From positions 27,212,582 to 27,276,581 of the forward strand of contig CM075857.1 in the NCBI GenBank assembly GCA_037975125.1: a stretch of 64,000 bases of DNA, read 5' to 3'. The translations under genes and the position numbers were made by a program. Shown in pieces: positions 1 through 11,290 of the stretch (position 1 is the first letter of the stretch; the number at the start of each line of letters is the position of its first letter). The stretch is from Latrodectus hesperus (Eukaryota > Arthropoda > Arachnida > Araneae > Theridiidae). Below the pieces are notes generated by a model that did no database searches, was not told the origin of the DNA, and saw only the letters and a program-made list of their open reading frames with translations.

Positions 1-1060
1 ATCCATTGTTTTTGAAATATTATTTAAATGCACTTTTCTCGTTTATTTAAATTATATTGACCATAAATTAATACAAAATAAATTTAAATATTTTTAAAAT
101 TCTGATTGATAATTAGAATTTTGACATTTGGAAAATTACATAGATTTTTAAATTATTTGACTTTTTATTTTAGTTATGTATATATTATTGTTGTCTTGAA
201 AAACTAGACTGTAAATATTGAAAATAAGTTTTAGATAAATGCACATATTCATAAACAAAAATACAGCATTTGTAATCTTAAGAATAAATGCGCAACAGTG
301 AAGGGATGAATACGTGAACTTGGAAGAGATTTTATAAGAGGATAAAAATACAAGTAAACAAAAAATGTATTTCATTTAATTCTAATAAACAATATTCATA
401 TTCCCAACTTTAAAAAAATTAAAGTAATATTGACAAAGCTTTTTATCCGAGCTTTTTGTTCCATTTGCATATTGTTTTTTCATGGACAAGATAACATAAA
501 TAAAACTAAGGAAAAATTTATGTTAGAAAATTGGAAGCACAAATATTTAAAAATTCCTTATTGAATTAAATTACTTAATTTTATTTCTGGACTATTAATT
601 TTACTGCTGAAAATTCGGAATTTGAAAAGCAAGTTTGCATTTCATATATTTAAAAAAAATTCTCCGATATTCTAAAAATATCAAAGTTTTAAAGTAAAAA
701 TTAAGTTTTCATAATTGTATTACATGATAAATTGTTTCCAGATGATGTATTCAACTGAAATTATTACATTGTCGGCATATTCTTACGAAAATAAAAGTAG
801 AAATATGGAAAATTTGCGTCTCTAAAAATAGTATAGTTTTCTCAAATGGAAAATAAAATGAATATTCAAGTTTCCGATTTAGGTCAGGTGACCTCTAATG
901 CTATTTTTATTATTCAAATAAGTAATTTTTGTTATTAAAAGTACTATACGCATTGAATCTAATCAATAGGTTACCATTAATGCGATTAACAGGAAATTGC
1001 ATGCGACTCGCAGGACAAGCCAACGGAACCACGCGCCAACTTTTGAGGGCATTAGCTTCC
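1..1060. other. AT-rich sequence without a recognised gene
   Basis: Very AT-rich with many short homopolymer runs. The open frames here are short and in low-complexity sequence. No repeat family, RNA gene or transposon end was recognised before the hAT terminus near 1068. Confidence 0.7.
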
Positions 1061-1126
1061 AGGAGAACAGGGCTTCCCAACGTGTGGTCCGCGAACCACT
1101 TAGGGGTCCGCCAGTTTTTCTAGAGG

Positions 1127-1302
1127 TTTGGTTTGGTTTGTCGCTCAACGGTCATTTTTTGCACACGAGGGCTAATTAGACCGGGACTTACGGCTTAAAG
1201 TGGATTCCGAACCACTACAAACATCCATGCCCAAGGTGGGATTCGAACCCACGAACTGTGGAACCGAAGGCAAGAGCGCTAACCATTCGGCTGCCAGCTT
1301 GG
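1127..1302 (-). mobile_element. tRNA-derived SINE, family A, copy 1, with 15-bp TSD
   Basis: Read on the minus strand, the head carries a pol III A-box-like stretch (gaatggttagcgctc) and a B box (gggttcgaatccc), then a body and a short tail of caaac repeats. It is flanked by a perfect direct repeat, cagtttttctagagg, at 1112-1126 and 1303-1317, the mark of target-primed retroposition. The copy at 1771-1945 is close to identical along the whole length, so the family was active fairly recently. It is a SINE rather than a tRNA gene: the clover-leaf is imperfect and a body follows the B box. Confidence 0.9.
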
Positions 1303-1660
1303 CAGTTTTTCTAGAGGGTCCGTGGTCACCTTTCAACAGCGGCTGCGGTTCCTTAGTTTGACCCTCAGGTAGTTTAGTGCCGGTCGATATGTGGCCTCCC
1401 TGTTCAAATTTCTGTAAACTCAGGGAGTCTCGTGAATTCAGGGAGTCGCGCCAGCTTATGGCTCTCGATTCCTAGAAACCTTTTACACATGACCTTCAGA
1501 AATGGCGCGAGCTCAGCCGACCTATCAGTGCTCACCGCCTCATATGCTGTCCTCGCTTTGTGTGCGGCGGACGGTCACCCGCTTTATCTCGAGACATCAT
1601 TCAATGTTGAACTTCCTTCATGAGTGCACCATTTGCTTTTTGCAGCTTATTACTTCCACC

Positions 1661-2272
1661 ATGGATCGGTGGCTGAAGTCGGGATCATTGGAGAAGCTAG
1701 CAGTTTCTCCATCGCCTTCACTGTAAGGAAAGCCACCGTTTGAAATTAATGATGGAGGATGGCTAAATGATTGGTTTGTTTGTCGCTCAACGGTCATTTC
1801 TTGCACACGAGGGCTAATTAGACCGGGACTTACGGTTTAAAGTGGATTCCGAACCACTACAAACATCCATGCCCAAGGTGGGATTCGAACCCACGAACTG
1901 TTGAACCGAAGGCATGAGCGCTAACCATTCGGCTGCTAGCTCGGCGGATGGCTAAATGAAGAACAGTCACATGAAGGGCCACAACCGGATTTAAAATGTG
2001 AAAACTCTGCAAGTTCTCGATTAGTTGCAGTGCCCTGCGGAAGTGGAATAACTAAAAAGAGTAAGAAAAACGAAAGTTATTTAAGAGGCTTTATCGAGAC
2101 AGAGCTGGGCAAAGTTCAGTGTGTAATTTGAGCACATGTCCTTCCGAACAATTCGATGGTTCCAATTAAATTGCGTCGTCATTTTGAGGGTACTCACCCG
2201 GACCTCTCATTATTGGAAAGTAGGGAGTTCAAATCCCAGCTTAAGCCGACGTGTTCGCTAAAGGCATGTTAA
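1661..2272 (+). pseudogene. BED-finger hAT transposase N-terminus (ZBED5/SCAND3-like), broken
   Basis: From the ATG at 1661 the translation opens MDRWLKSGSLEKL, a common opening of ZBED-type hAT proteins, but reaches a TAA at 1724-1726. The same frame continues to the SINE at 1771 and resumes after it. At about 2090-2215 it gives a BED finger: the first Cys codon is 2120-2122, the second zinc-binding Cys position is a TGA (2129-2131), then KLRRHFEGTHPDL with the His pair. The frame stops at 2270-2272. Two premature stops, a SINE insertion and the missing catalytic domain make it non-functional. In intact relatives the BED finger binds the transposon ends. Confidence 0.65.
1771..1945 (-). mobile_element. 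tRNA-derived SINE, family A, copy 2, with 14-bp TSD
   Basis: Same family, orientation and length as the copy at 1127. The direct repeats ggatggctaaatga at 1757-1770 and 1946-1959 are perfect and come from the hAT coding frame, so removing the SINE plus one TSD restores that frame's continuity. The head differs from copy 1 at only a few positions (for example gctagctcgg against gccagcttgg). Confidence 0.9.
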
Positions 2273-2283
2273 AACTGTGTGTT

Positions 2284-2412
2284 GTCGCAATGTCCTCCAA
2301 GTGAAATATTACATCTGGGGGTGGTAGGATAATTATTGGGGTTCCTCAACTAAGTCGTTGCTTCAAATTCACGCAAGACTCTACCCGGCTGCTTTTATCT
2401 AACTGGTAAAGA
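2284..2412 (+). mobile_element. SINE family F fragment, 5-prime truncated
   Basis: Matches in order, with divergence, the sense strand of the element at 18,228-18,525: cgcaatgtcctccaagtg, then cttcaaattcac, then actctgctg-like and tatctaattgg-like words. The tRNA head is absent. It abuts the end of the hAT relic. Confidence 0.55.
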
Positions 2413-2489
2413 GTTTCTTTAAATGTCGAAAATAATTGACACACAATGTAAGATATTTTTGATAAACTGAAATAAAGATACGCAAAATT

Positions 2490-2890
2490 ATGTCTGCACA
2501 ATCAGTCAAAATAGGCAAAATTAGGTCTGCACAATCAGTCAAAATAGGCAAAATTAGGTCTGCACACTCAGTCAAAATAGGCAAAATTAGGTCTGCACAA
2601 TCAGTCAAAATAGGCAAAATTAGGTCTGCACAATCAGTCAAAATAGGCAAAATTAGGTCTGCACAATCAGTCAAAATAGGCAAAATGTCTGCACAATCAG
2701 TCAAAATAGGCAAAATTAGGTCTGCACAATCAGTCAAAATAGGCAAAATTAGGTTTGCACTATCAGTCAAAATAGGCAAACTTATGTCTGCACAATCAGT
2801 CAAAATAGGCAAAATTATGTCTGCACAATCAGTCAAAATAGGCAAAATTAGGTCTGCACAATCAGTCAAAATAGGCAAAATTAGGTCTGT
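2490..2890. repeat. 33-bp minisatellite, about 12 units
   Basis: Twelve near-identical units, starting tctgcacaatcagtc and ending aaaataggcaaaattagg. One unit is 30 bp (it lacks 3 bp near 2685). Because 33 is divisible by three and the unit has no stop on either strand, both strands read as long repetitive peptides (11-residue repeats SAQSVKIGKIR on + and PILTDCADLIL on -). The open frames are a by-product of the period; nothing supports translation. Low divergence suggests recent expansion or homogenisation. Confidence 0.95.
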
Positions 2891-2952
2891 ATAGTGGATT
2901 TTCCATCAACTTGATGTTTTATATGATCAAAACATCCTTGAATCAATTGTGT

Positions 2953-3005
2953 TGTTGCAATAGTATGCTTCCCAGTACCTAGTCCTGAGTTGGGCTTTCT
3001 TCTCT
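2953..3005 (-). mobile_element. short fragment resembling the SINE family F 3-prime end
   Basis: The words gttgcaatagtatgcttc, gtacct and gagttgggct parallel gttgcac...gtgcttctctgtacctaaacccaagttgggct near 18,213-18,271 on the same strand. Short and diverged. Confidence 0.35.
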
Positions 3006-3073
3006 ACTCTTGAGCGTTTTTATGTGGAAACCAATACGAATTATTTTTAAGGTCTAATTTTCATGTAAGCTTG

Positions 3074-3280
3074 TTAATGCTTATCGTACCAATTCTCATA
3101 TAAATGCCTCAGTCCCATTATCATTCCACGCACAGCATCGTTGTTTCCTGGCACAAAAACAAATTTTGAATGACCTTCACGGATTTTTTCTTGAAGCGAC
3201 TGTCGACCAGAAGTGAATTCTTTTAATTGATTTTTTATAATGCTGCAGAATAAGTAACGTTGTAAGTTTTAACGTTGTAT
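3074..3280 (-). pseudogene. unassigned protein-coding fragment, about 60 codons
   Basis: Minus-strand translation is open from about 3280 to a TAA at 3074-3076. It includes FVFVPGNNDAV and GMIMGLRHLYENWYDKH, far less low-complexity than random AT-rich sequence, and the DNA is locally more GC-rich. I do not recognise the family. No start codon, neighbouring exon or splice site is evident. It could be an exon, a retropseudogene piece or a transposon fragment. Confidence 0.3.
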
Positions 3281-3978
3281 AAATTAATTTTATCGGAACT
3301 CAAGTAATGATAATCAGCGTTGAAAATTATAAAAAAATTAATTACACGAAAACGCTCTGCAATCAATTTCATTAATTGCTAGAAATGAATTTTTCAATTT
3401 AGTGTAAACAAAAAATTATACAGAAAAGGCAAAACTCTTTCTAATGGAATTATATTTATTAGCATCAAACTATCAAAGATCAGATTTAAAAACTTTAACG
3501 TTCGCCCAGCAACACTTACAGTTGGCAATTACAGAAATATAAACAGCAACACCTGTTAACCTAAGTTGGTAATTTTAAAACCAATTTTTATTGTTTTATT
3601 AAAATCAAATACTTTAAAAGTTAAAAATAAGTTGATAAATATAACTTTGAGACTTAAAAACAGAGAGGGAAATGATACAAATGATGTATGCACACAGTAA
3701 TAATACTTACTCATAACAATTTGAATACAAAAAAATAACATTTTTCGTTATTTTTATTTCTTTCTAATTTTTAGTTATTTTTTGGCGATGTATGAAATCA
3801 AAATTATGATAAATCTTCATAAATGTATATTTTAAACTTAAATAATTTTTAAAATACTTAGGGAATTATATAATATATAAATAAAAAGGCTCTATAAATG
3901 CAAAATATCTAAAAATGGAAAATCATTTTGCTCTTTTTGTGACAAAAAATTTAAGCTCAAATTAATTTCTAGAACATT

Positions 3979-4870
3979 TTAAAAAGTAATCAAATAAGCG
4001 AATGAAGTGTTGAAGTAAAACAGGAATTTTAATTCATTTGAGTAAAATGAATTATAGAGACGGTTTTCTGGTGAGAAATGTGTGCTTTCATTCATTTTCT
4101 TAGAAGCATACAAATCAGCCATTTTAAAAACTAGTTTACTACTGGTATTACGATTCCATATTTCAAAAATTAATTCCATAAAACTGTTTAAAAACATAAA
4201 TAAGGAAATAACTGAATGCAAATAATATTCATATTTAATAACACCATTACAGAGTAAAATTTGCTTGATAATAAAAAACCAATGTCTAAAATGAAAATCC
4301 TCTTTATTGTAACGGGTCTGAACTTTCCAAGTATTGTGATCATTCAATTATTCGAATATAAATACAAGTGGTTATCAAAATAATGGAAATACCTGTAAGT
4401 CATTTCTGAATATGCTTCGGAAGTACAATATAAATTGCCAGATTTTTATAAATAGAAATACATTTCTGGTAATGCGATTTATTGCATCTCTGTATAAGTC
4501 TTGGAACTTCAAGAGTATAAAATATCTCTTATTTTCAAAGACTAAAAGAACGTCTCCTTGGAGCAAGTTATCCAAACATCCGAACTTTTAGGCATTTGTA
4601 GAGGAAGGTGTCTAATCTCAAGATAGCATACCCAGAACATGGTAAGACAATCTCTGGTTGTGTTTCACTTACGATAACAATATTATTACTTGAGTTCTCC
4701 AGGATTTGGTAATAAAATGACATTATTTGGAATGAAAGGTTCCAGATTTTATCCTCATAATTATTCAACAATGGAAGAGATAAATTACTTTTTCTGCATG
4801 TAAAACTGTCTGGGTAAATGCAAAGGAGTTTTCCGGGTTTCATTCTTAGCGAATATTGCTTACAATCCAT
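3979..4870 (-). other. cluster of three unrecognised minus-strand open frames
   Basis: Frames of 100 codons (4568-4870), 66 codons (4375-4575) and 122 codons (3979-4347) follow each other on the minus strand. The last two share a reading frame, separated by a stop. In DNA this AT-rich such lengths are uncommon but not impossible by chance. No domain is recognisable. The translations are rich in F, I, L, N and K, as expected from composition alone. This may be an old coding relic or noise. Confidence 0.2.
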
Positions 4871-5315
4871 AAAAATCTTTATGAAAATCAGAAGAGTGGA
4901 GTATCAAATGTTTAATAATAACATTCAGGTTTGAACGTTTCATTTTTTACGATGTTAAAATACTGTAAATTACCTGGACACAGAGGCCTATTATAACAAG
5001 CTTTGCATTATAACTGAATTTAATGCAATATCAACATCATATTTCTGTAATATAGAATTATTCATAGTAAAATAATCTGTGAAATACGAGCAGATAAGAT
5101 AAAAATCGTTCTGTATCTTGAATATGATAAGCTTCAAATAACAAATTTATTATAAATGCAAAATTTTATCAAACTTCATACTATTTCAAGCTCTTATTTA
5201 TTTACTCCATGGCTACTGTCTTTATTAAATATGAGAATTTCGCAAAAAGACGCATAAAATACTAAGTCATTCAACATATTTGAATATTAGCTGTAAACAC
5301 TTTTTTAGAAAAAAT

Positions 5316-5415
5316 AGCTAGGTAGCACCAAATGGTTCGACTTCGATTAAAAACAAGGGTTAGAATCCCATCTTGGGCATGGCTTTTTTTTTAATCTTGC
5401 ACAAAATTTCCGCTT
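5316..5415 (+). mobile_element. SINE family A, degenerate and internally deleted
   Basis: The head (agctaggtagcaccaaatgg) and the B-box region (gggttagaatcccatc) followed by ttgggcatgg match family A. The body is mostly lost, leaving a piece like the family tail (ttgcacaaaatttccg). Confidence 0.55.
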
Positions 5416-6378
5416 ATAAGACTATTTTGTAACTGTTAAAACTTGATCATTCCATTCATGTATTAATAAATTAGAGCAATTCAAATTAAAATTGTAATAT
5501 ATTCATAAATTTTTCATTAATATTTAAAACATAATCTAATAGAGTACAATTACGTTTGTTTTTGCCAATAAGTGTTTTTAAAATTTTTGTTTACATTCGA
5601 TTCAATTGGCACAGTTTTATAATCTCCAATGTAAAATACAATACTTTAAATATTAATAAACAGCAGCATCAATGTATTTCAAGCTTATACACAAAATAAA
5701 TAAATAAAACTCGATTCTGCGATATTAAAATGTTTTGGTCAGAATGGACGGAAATAAGGGATGCACATCGAGGTCCTTACACATGAACGTCGATACAAAT
5801 GAAACATTCAACTGTCACTATAAAAGGTATAAATCATGATAATACATAATATTTCATCATGAGAAAAATTAAAGGAAATGCCAATGGTTATTTTCAATGA
5901 ATGTAAGAGCACTATAGCTAAATCTTTCACCTTACTGAAAATATGTGGAAAAAAAATATTCCAGAATTAATTTACTATTAACTATTCCGAGGGGAGATCT
6001 AAATATTTGCATAATGTATTTTATTAAAACAATGTTATCCAACAGATATAAATGCAAAATATAAAAAAATGCAGTTTAATATTTAAAATGACTTAGAAAA
6101 ATAAATGATTTTAAAGTTTTCAGCAAAAACTAAATTTGATATTAAACAGATCAAATACGTTTCATAATTTAAGAAAATATTTATATACTGCTAAATCAAT
6201 AACTCTAAAATAGCTTTTATTTTAAACTTAAAACTCGATAAAGTTCTAAATCATAATTGTGTATTGCGCTTAAAATAATGATGTAGTAGAATGTAATGTA
6301 GAAAAGCACAATTCTCCTATTAAATACAATTCAAAATTCCAATATGAAAATTAATTTTACTGCTGTATCCTGAGGATG
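5416..6378. other. AT-rich sequence, nothing recognised
   Basis: No open frame of note, no repeat family and no RNA gene seen. Scattered (AAAT)-type low complexity only. Confidence 0.6.
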
Positions 6379-6487
6379 TTTGCCGCTAAATAGCAACTTT
6401 TTTCACAGGAGGATTAATTTAACCAAAACCTACTTTTAAAGTGAATTCTGAAGAACCGAATCCATGAGTTTTTGTATCGAAGACCAG
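6379..6487 (-). mobile_element. SINE family A, old degenerate copy
   Basis: Follows the family A order on the same strand as the 1127 copy (tttgccgctaaa for tttgtcgctcaa, then ggattaattt, then aaagtgaattctgaagaacc, then gaatccatgag), with a deletion that removes most of the B-box region. Confidence 0.5.
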
Positions 6488-8255
6488 AATTGGAAATCTA
6501 TTGTGTTAGATAATGTTTTCTACCAACAGCTCACAGATGAGAAATTTAAAGAAATAATAGTTTATTTTATTGAAGAGAACACAAGTGGGGTGAATTAAGG
6601 GGTATAAATAACTATATAATAAGTTCAAATCACTATTAATTACTGTTTAAAATAATTTCTGATGCTGATATCAAAATATAGAAATGTAGCTTAGCTAAAT
6701 GCCAACTGCCTAGAATTAGATTCACTTTATTTTACACAGCACTCTCATTTCAACGACGAACACAGTTTCAGCGGAAAAATTATTTTATTTATAGAGACTC
6801 GATACAAATACACTTAATGAAAGAAATCAAATTCCAAAATCAAATTTGAAAATAGTAAAATAATTCTTAAAAAGAAAATGCATTATCCAAACTTACTTTT
6901 ATATATTTCAACAAATTGAATGCTGTATAGTTTCTCCTTCAATTATGCAATTGAAAACTATAACGCGAAATGAAATTTTTTGTTGAAACACTTTAGTCAT
7001 TTTACTAAACCATTTCCGGTATCAGTATTTCAAACTTCAAGGTAAAATAAAAACTGAAACTTGCAAGGCACGCGGCAGCAAAGATCTCAAGTGTTTTTTC
7101 TGGAGGGGAAGGAAACATTTCTCTCCCCTCCATACAAAACCTGGTTTTATTATAAAACTCTAGTTTTGGATTGCATAAGATGGTTTTATTTAAATATTGA
7201 TAAGCTGTTTTAACTTTTTCTAAGCAAAGAACAGAAAGTCATTATTTTATTATAATATTTTCGCTTCTCTTTTTAATGTATACGTAATAAAGTACGAGTA
7301 ATTCGCTTTTCTTTATTTCTAAATATATTATTTAATATCTTGTTGGAGCTTTAGTTATTTTAAAAATGTATCGTTTGCCAAAAATTCTTATGCAAACGAT
7401 TAATAAGTTAACCATGAACCATCAAATTTTTCAAAATGTTATCATATAAACAAGCAAGTATTTAAGCAACTATTTAACCTAAAATCAATTTCTTCCGGGA
7501 AATATATTTTTACATTTTAAGTTTATTTAATATTTCAGCATTTTTAATAACAAAACATATTCAATGGTAATAAATGAAATATATTATTAAGTTTATAAAA
7601 TTCTTTTAAAATTATTTTCAAATAACTTACACAAAATTTCTATTGACAGAAAATAAAAAATTCCCTCCTGATTTCAAGGAAAAGTCGGATACAAATACAC
7701 AGATACTAAAAAAACAGACAAATTACATAGATAAGCTTCTTTTAACGAATAATTTCCTAAGGATATCCTTTACATTTACCTGTGTCATTTAATTAATTAA
7801 TATCAATCTCTAAAGAAATAAAATTAAAAGTTATTAACCTTTTGAATTAATTTTATATAAAAATTGGAATCAATGTTTTTAGGCTAAAATACAACAGCTT
7901 ATTTGGTATTTTGAGTGTTTTTCGTTAAACAGTTTAATATATTTAGAAAAACTGGAAAATAATCATAAAAATTCATATTTATCTGTATATTTAAGTTATA
8001 AATTTTGAAGCCTATCATTTCGAAATTTTTCTTCGTATAAGTTTCATTCAGTTTGTACTTTTATAGTAGTTTGTATACAGAAAGTAATGCACATTGAAAA
8101 CTTTTAGATAAATACAATTTTTTGTGAACAAGGAAACAATAAGCATTTAAATATTAATAGTTACAAATAAGAAACCGTAAAAAAATAGTTATTTTGGTAA
8201 TAACCTTATTTACCAAAAGAAATCAATTTGTAGGAGAAAATTTACTCTTACCTTA
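6488..8255. other. AT-rich sequence with one short G/C-rich hairpin
   Basis: Mostly featureless. At 7101-7132 a perfect 9-bp stem (tggagggga and tcccctcca) with a 14-nt loop stands out in an otherwise AT-rich context. No gene or transposon was recognised around it. Confidence 0.5.
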
Positions 8256-8590
8256 TTCGTCCTGGGATTCAGATTCCGAAGTATTCCATGTACATTCAAC
8301 ATAGTTAGTGATTAAAGAAAAATTCTCCAATATTAAGAAACATTAGAGAAGGACAGATATATTTACAATATTTAATTTCGGCGCGGACGCATGCATATTC
8401 CTTACGGATCAAAAATATGTGCATTCTGTTTACTATTTTTCGCCTGGGAGCATGGAATTTCAGCATGACGTCATCAATTCTCAATTGGCGAAGAGAACTC
8501 TGCATTATTTTTTGATGATCGCCAAGATTTCCAACATCCTCCTGCCTTCGAGTTTATATAAATTTCAGAAAATTCAAACACACTATTCAA
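8256..8590 (-). other. locally GC-richer patch with unassigned open frame and a CRE-like site
   Basis: A minus-strand frame (8305-8505) reads MQSSLRQLRIDDVMLKFHA and onward for 66 codons, less low-complexity than its surroundings. A palindromic CRE-like word tgacgtca lies at 8466-8473. Further along the same strand, near 8265, is aataaggtaagagt, a good splice-donor match. I cannot join these into a gene model or name a family. Confidence 0.2.
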
Positions 8591-8831
8591 ATTCAAATTT
8601 AAAAATTCTCTATAGGACCATACAAGCTATCAATTTACAAAATAAATCAATACACTTAAAATAATAAAAATAAATATCAAAATAATTCAATTATCAGTGA
8701 AAATAAATTAACATACAAAATTTTTTCTTAATATTAAATCTTAAATTAAATTAAAGTTCTGAAATAAAGTTCTTAAAATATTATATAAAGTCCAAAGATA
8801 AGGAGTTATTTCTGTAAAGAAAATTTCAATT

Positions 8832-10045
8832 TTACAAAATATGTCTTTTTATTTGTTTTAACTTTTTACCATATCGAGAGGTTCGTTCATGAAGTTCAGT
8901 CTTGTTGAGAGGATCCCTATTAACTCCATTTGTATCATAGCAGGTAAACTTTACAACCGGCTTTTCATTTTCTTGGAACACTTCTTTTTCAATCGTACCC
9001 ACTTCTAGAGGATATAATCTCAACACTAGACTATATATTGACTCAACACAACTACTATATTGTTAGTCTTCAAATTGACAAGTTTAATATTAAATTGACA
9101 AGTTTAATACCCATCTGGTAACGTAAAAATTTTCGATCACTTTTCCTAAGGGCCAGTCCAGCCTTTTCATGTTTTCACTGGATATTAAAATAACATCTCC
9201 TATATCTTAACGAAAGAGAACTTCACACCCTTCTTTCAAAGTGCCTGAATTGTTCTAAGTATTTTGAGAGAAAACGTTTTAGAAGATCCTACGTAGTCTC
9301 TTGCGATAGGTATACCTTTTATTTAAAGATTTATGATCCAATAGGCCTAAATGAGGTGTACTAGTTTCTTTGACTTCCTACAAAAATATATTAGGAGTAA
9401 GAGGTTCTTAGTAATTTGGGTGATGGGGCAAATTAGTGCTTGATTTTTCAAAGCGAAGCACCAAAACTTTCCAAAGTATTCTTTTGATTACCCCAATTAA
9501 ACGTTCCCAGAAGATATCACATCATGATGCAAATGGCGGGATAAGCTTCCATTTGATTTTGTTGACAATGTTATATTTTTCATAGCATCCTAGTTAATTC
9601 ATTTTCCAATAACTACCGTCAATGCTGAAAAATTCTTAACTGTTCTTTCTTTCCACACATCCTACCACCACAAAAACTTTAAATATGGCCTATCATGCTC
9701 ATGGAGCCCAATCTGCAAAAACTCCTTCTTAGTATCAGCATCCACTCCACATTTTCCTATTTTAAATTTGTTAATGACAGAAGGTATTTATTCTACAAAA
9801 CTGGGACTTATTTAGAAGCAGTCATTGATTGAAGGTAAATTTTTATTTCTAGCAGAGCCATCAAATAATGGCTTAGTTTTCGCTGTCGCACTTTCTTTGA
9901 AAATAGGTTAATGGAGCAAATAGTGTTGTGATTCGAACAACGTAATTACTCTTTAATATCTGGTTCCAACCAGTCCTTAACAATATTTTCGTATTCTGCA
10001 ATCTTGACTAACTCTTCAAGGACTTGGCACAATTTTCAAATCTTT
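8832..10045 (-). pseudogene. BEL/Pao LTR retrotransposon pol relic (RT fragment and integrase C-terminus)
   Basis: On the minus strand, 9620-10035 translates in broken frames to a BEL/Pao reverse-transcriptase block, with FDGSARNK-like and FLQIGLHEHD-like motifs around the region of the first catalytic aspartate. Next, 9110-9570 gives the integrase C-terminal half (WKLIPP, WERLIG, PLTPN), and 8832-9026 the final module with RLYPLEV, typical of the end of BEL/Pao pol. The rest of RT, RNase H, protease and the integrase catalytic core are missing between and beyond the two blocks. Several stops and frameshifts are present and no LTR was found. An old, internally deleted copy. The family assignment is from motif memory. 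Confidence 0.65.
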
Positions 10046-10795
10046 ATTCAGAAATATCCTTACAATTAGTAAAGAAGAATTTAAAAAAATCTAAACAAAT
10101 GATATACTACCGTTAAAAACATGTTTTAATTTGCAATTAAGAAACAATTTCCAGCTGCCATGAATTTTAATAACAATAAAATTACTATTTAAAAATACAA
10201 AAAGACCAGCTAAAACAGTCTAATAAGCACACATTCAAATGTAAAGAAAGTTAAATGCAATAATTATCAATTTCTAGAAAATAATGTTCAAACGTATGAA
10301 CATATTTTAAAATTCAATGAACCTTATGAAGCTTTTTATAGAGATGCAAAAATCAATATTGAATTAAAATTTCTTAACTTTGTAAAAGAATGTATTTTAA
10401 AAAATTTAAAGCAAAATCTCTCTTAAATATTTTGTGTCAATAAGTTCAGTTACAACAGTTCAACTGTATTTAATAGCAGAAATAACAAAAAATGTAAGCA
10501 GAAATTAAATTTTGAAACTTGAATTACATACATTCTTTCAAACTTATATTGTGTGTCCTGTCTCGATGAATAGTTTATCTTGAGGAAATTAACTTTCATA
10601 TACAATCTTCCCAGAAAAGCTGTGAGTTAATTTGTTTCCATTCAACAAGCTTCTCCGAACGTTATTTGCTTTTCTCCAACCTCATGACGAATTCTTTTGT
10701 GTTGAATAAAGTTATTGGATAATCGGAAAGCGATGACATTAATGATTTCTTATATTATTTAATATCATTTTCCTTTTTCTTATACTATTTAGCCT
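10046..10795. other. AT-rich sequence, nothing recognised
   Basis: No coding similarity, repeat family or RNA gene seen. Confidence 0.6.
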
Positions 10796-10798
10796 TTT

Positions 10799-10905
10799 TT
10801 GGACTCTTTTATTCATCTTCAAGTGACTCGACTGAGTAAATATTTTATTACAATGCTTGCACATATATGGTCACTCTCCTGTATGAATCCCCAAGTGAAC
10901 ATTGG
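10799..10905 (-). pseudogene. C2H2 zinc-finger fragment, degenerate
   Basis: Minus-strand translation gives a TGE-type linker and one finger: HLGIHTGE, a TGA where the linker Arg belongs, then PYMCKHCNKIFTQSSHLKM. The Cys pair is intact, but both zinc-binding His positions are changed (to Asn and Gln). KRAB-like or other domains were not seen. It is cut on its upstream side by the MITE at 10,906. Likely a retropseudogene or exon relic of a poly-finger protein. Confidence 0.6.
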
Positions 10906-11065
10906 GCACAGTTGCCACATAATCCAAGATGCCAAATTCTGAATTTTTTAAGACGAAGAAATGTTGCCAAGATGACATAAATACTAGGCTTGCCAAAATG
11001 GAATTTCCTACATAATATTTATTACTCGCCATCTGTGGGACATAATTGTCATGTATGCCAGGTAG
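10906..11065 (+). mobile_element. inverted-repeat MITE, family J, 5-prime half
   Basis: Starts with the family J terminus (gcacagttgccacataatcc) and continues in register with the copy at 47,564 through gaagaaatgttgccaagatgac and the ttgccaaaat...gaattt core. It loses homology near 11,065, before the second terminus. It interrupts the zinc-finger relic. Confidence 0.6.
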
Positions 11066-11290
11066 ACTGAGAGATGATACGATATGTTTTACATACACGT
11101 AAAGAACATTTATTAGCATTAAGATACACAGGCACGAACGATCATAACAACAACTTCACCGAACATGTAAAATACGAAACTACGGAACCCAAAAAGGTAA
11201 ACAAAGCACGCGCGCGTCACACAGCTTGGAAGGTTCTCTAATCTGGCTGTTGCCAGGTACATAACAGTTTCTCCCCGACAAAATATAGAG

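Larger units (their letters stand above)
1068..2283 (+). mobile_element. hAT-type DNA transposon relic (ZBED/Charlie-like), interrupted by two SINEs
   Basis: The left end at 1068 begins cagggcttcccaac followed by gtggtccgcgaacc, the style of terminus typical of Charlie/ZBED hAT elements. The stretch is clearly more GC-rich than its surroundings. It holds a start codon at 1661 followed by a decayed BED zinc finger, the N-terminal DNA-binding domain of these transposases. Two tRNA-derived SINEs (1127-1302 and 1771-1945) sit inside it with intact TSDs, so they arrived after the hAT. No right-hand terminal inverted repeat or catalytic RNase H-like domain was found, so the element is 3-prime truncated. 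The right boundary is approximate and is set where a different SINE fragment begins. The family call rests on protein resemblance recalled from memory. Confidence 0.6.

Noticed and set aside
1204..1290. tRNA gene on the minus strand
   Set aside because: A and B boxes are present, but the sequence continues as a repeated SINE body with a TSD and recurs many times in degenerate form.
2490..2890. CRISPR array
   Set aside because: Direct repeats are contiguous with no spacers, and the genome is eukaryotic.
2399..2894. Repeat-containing proteins encoded on both strands
   Set aside because: Open frames arise only because the 33-bp minisatellite unit is divisible by three and stop-free. There is no start context, promoter or non-repeat domain.
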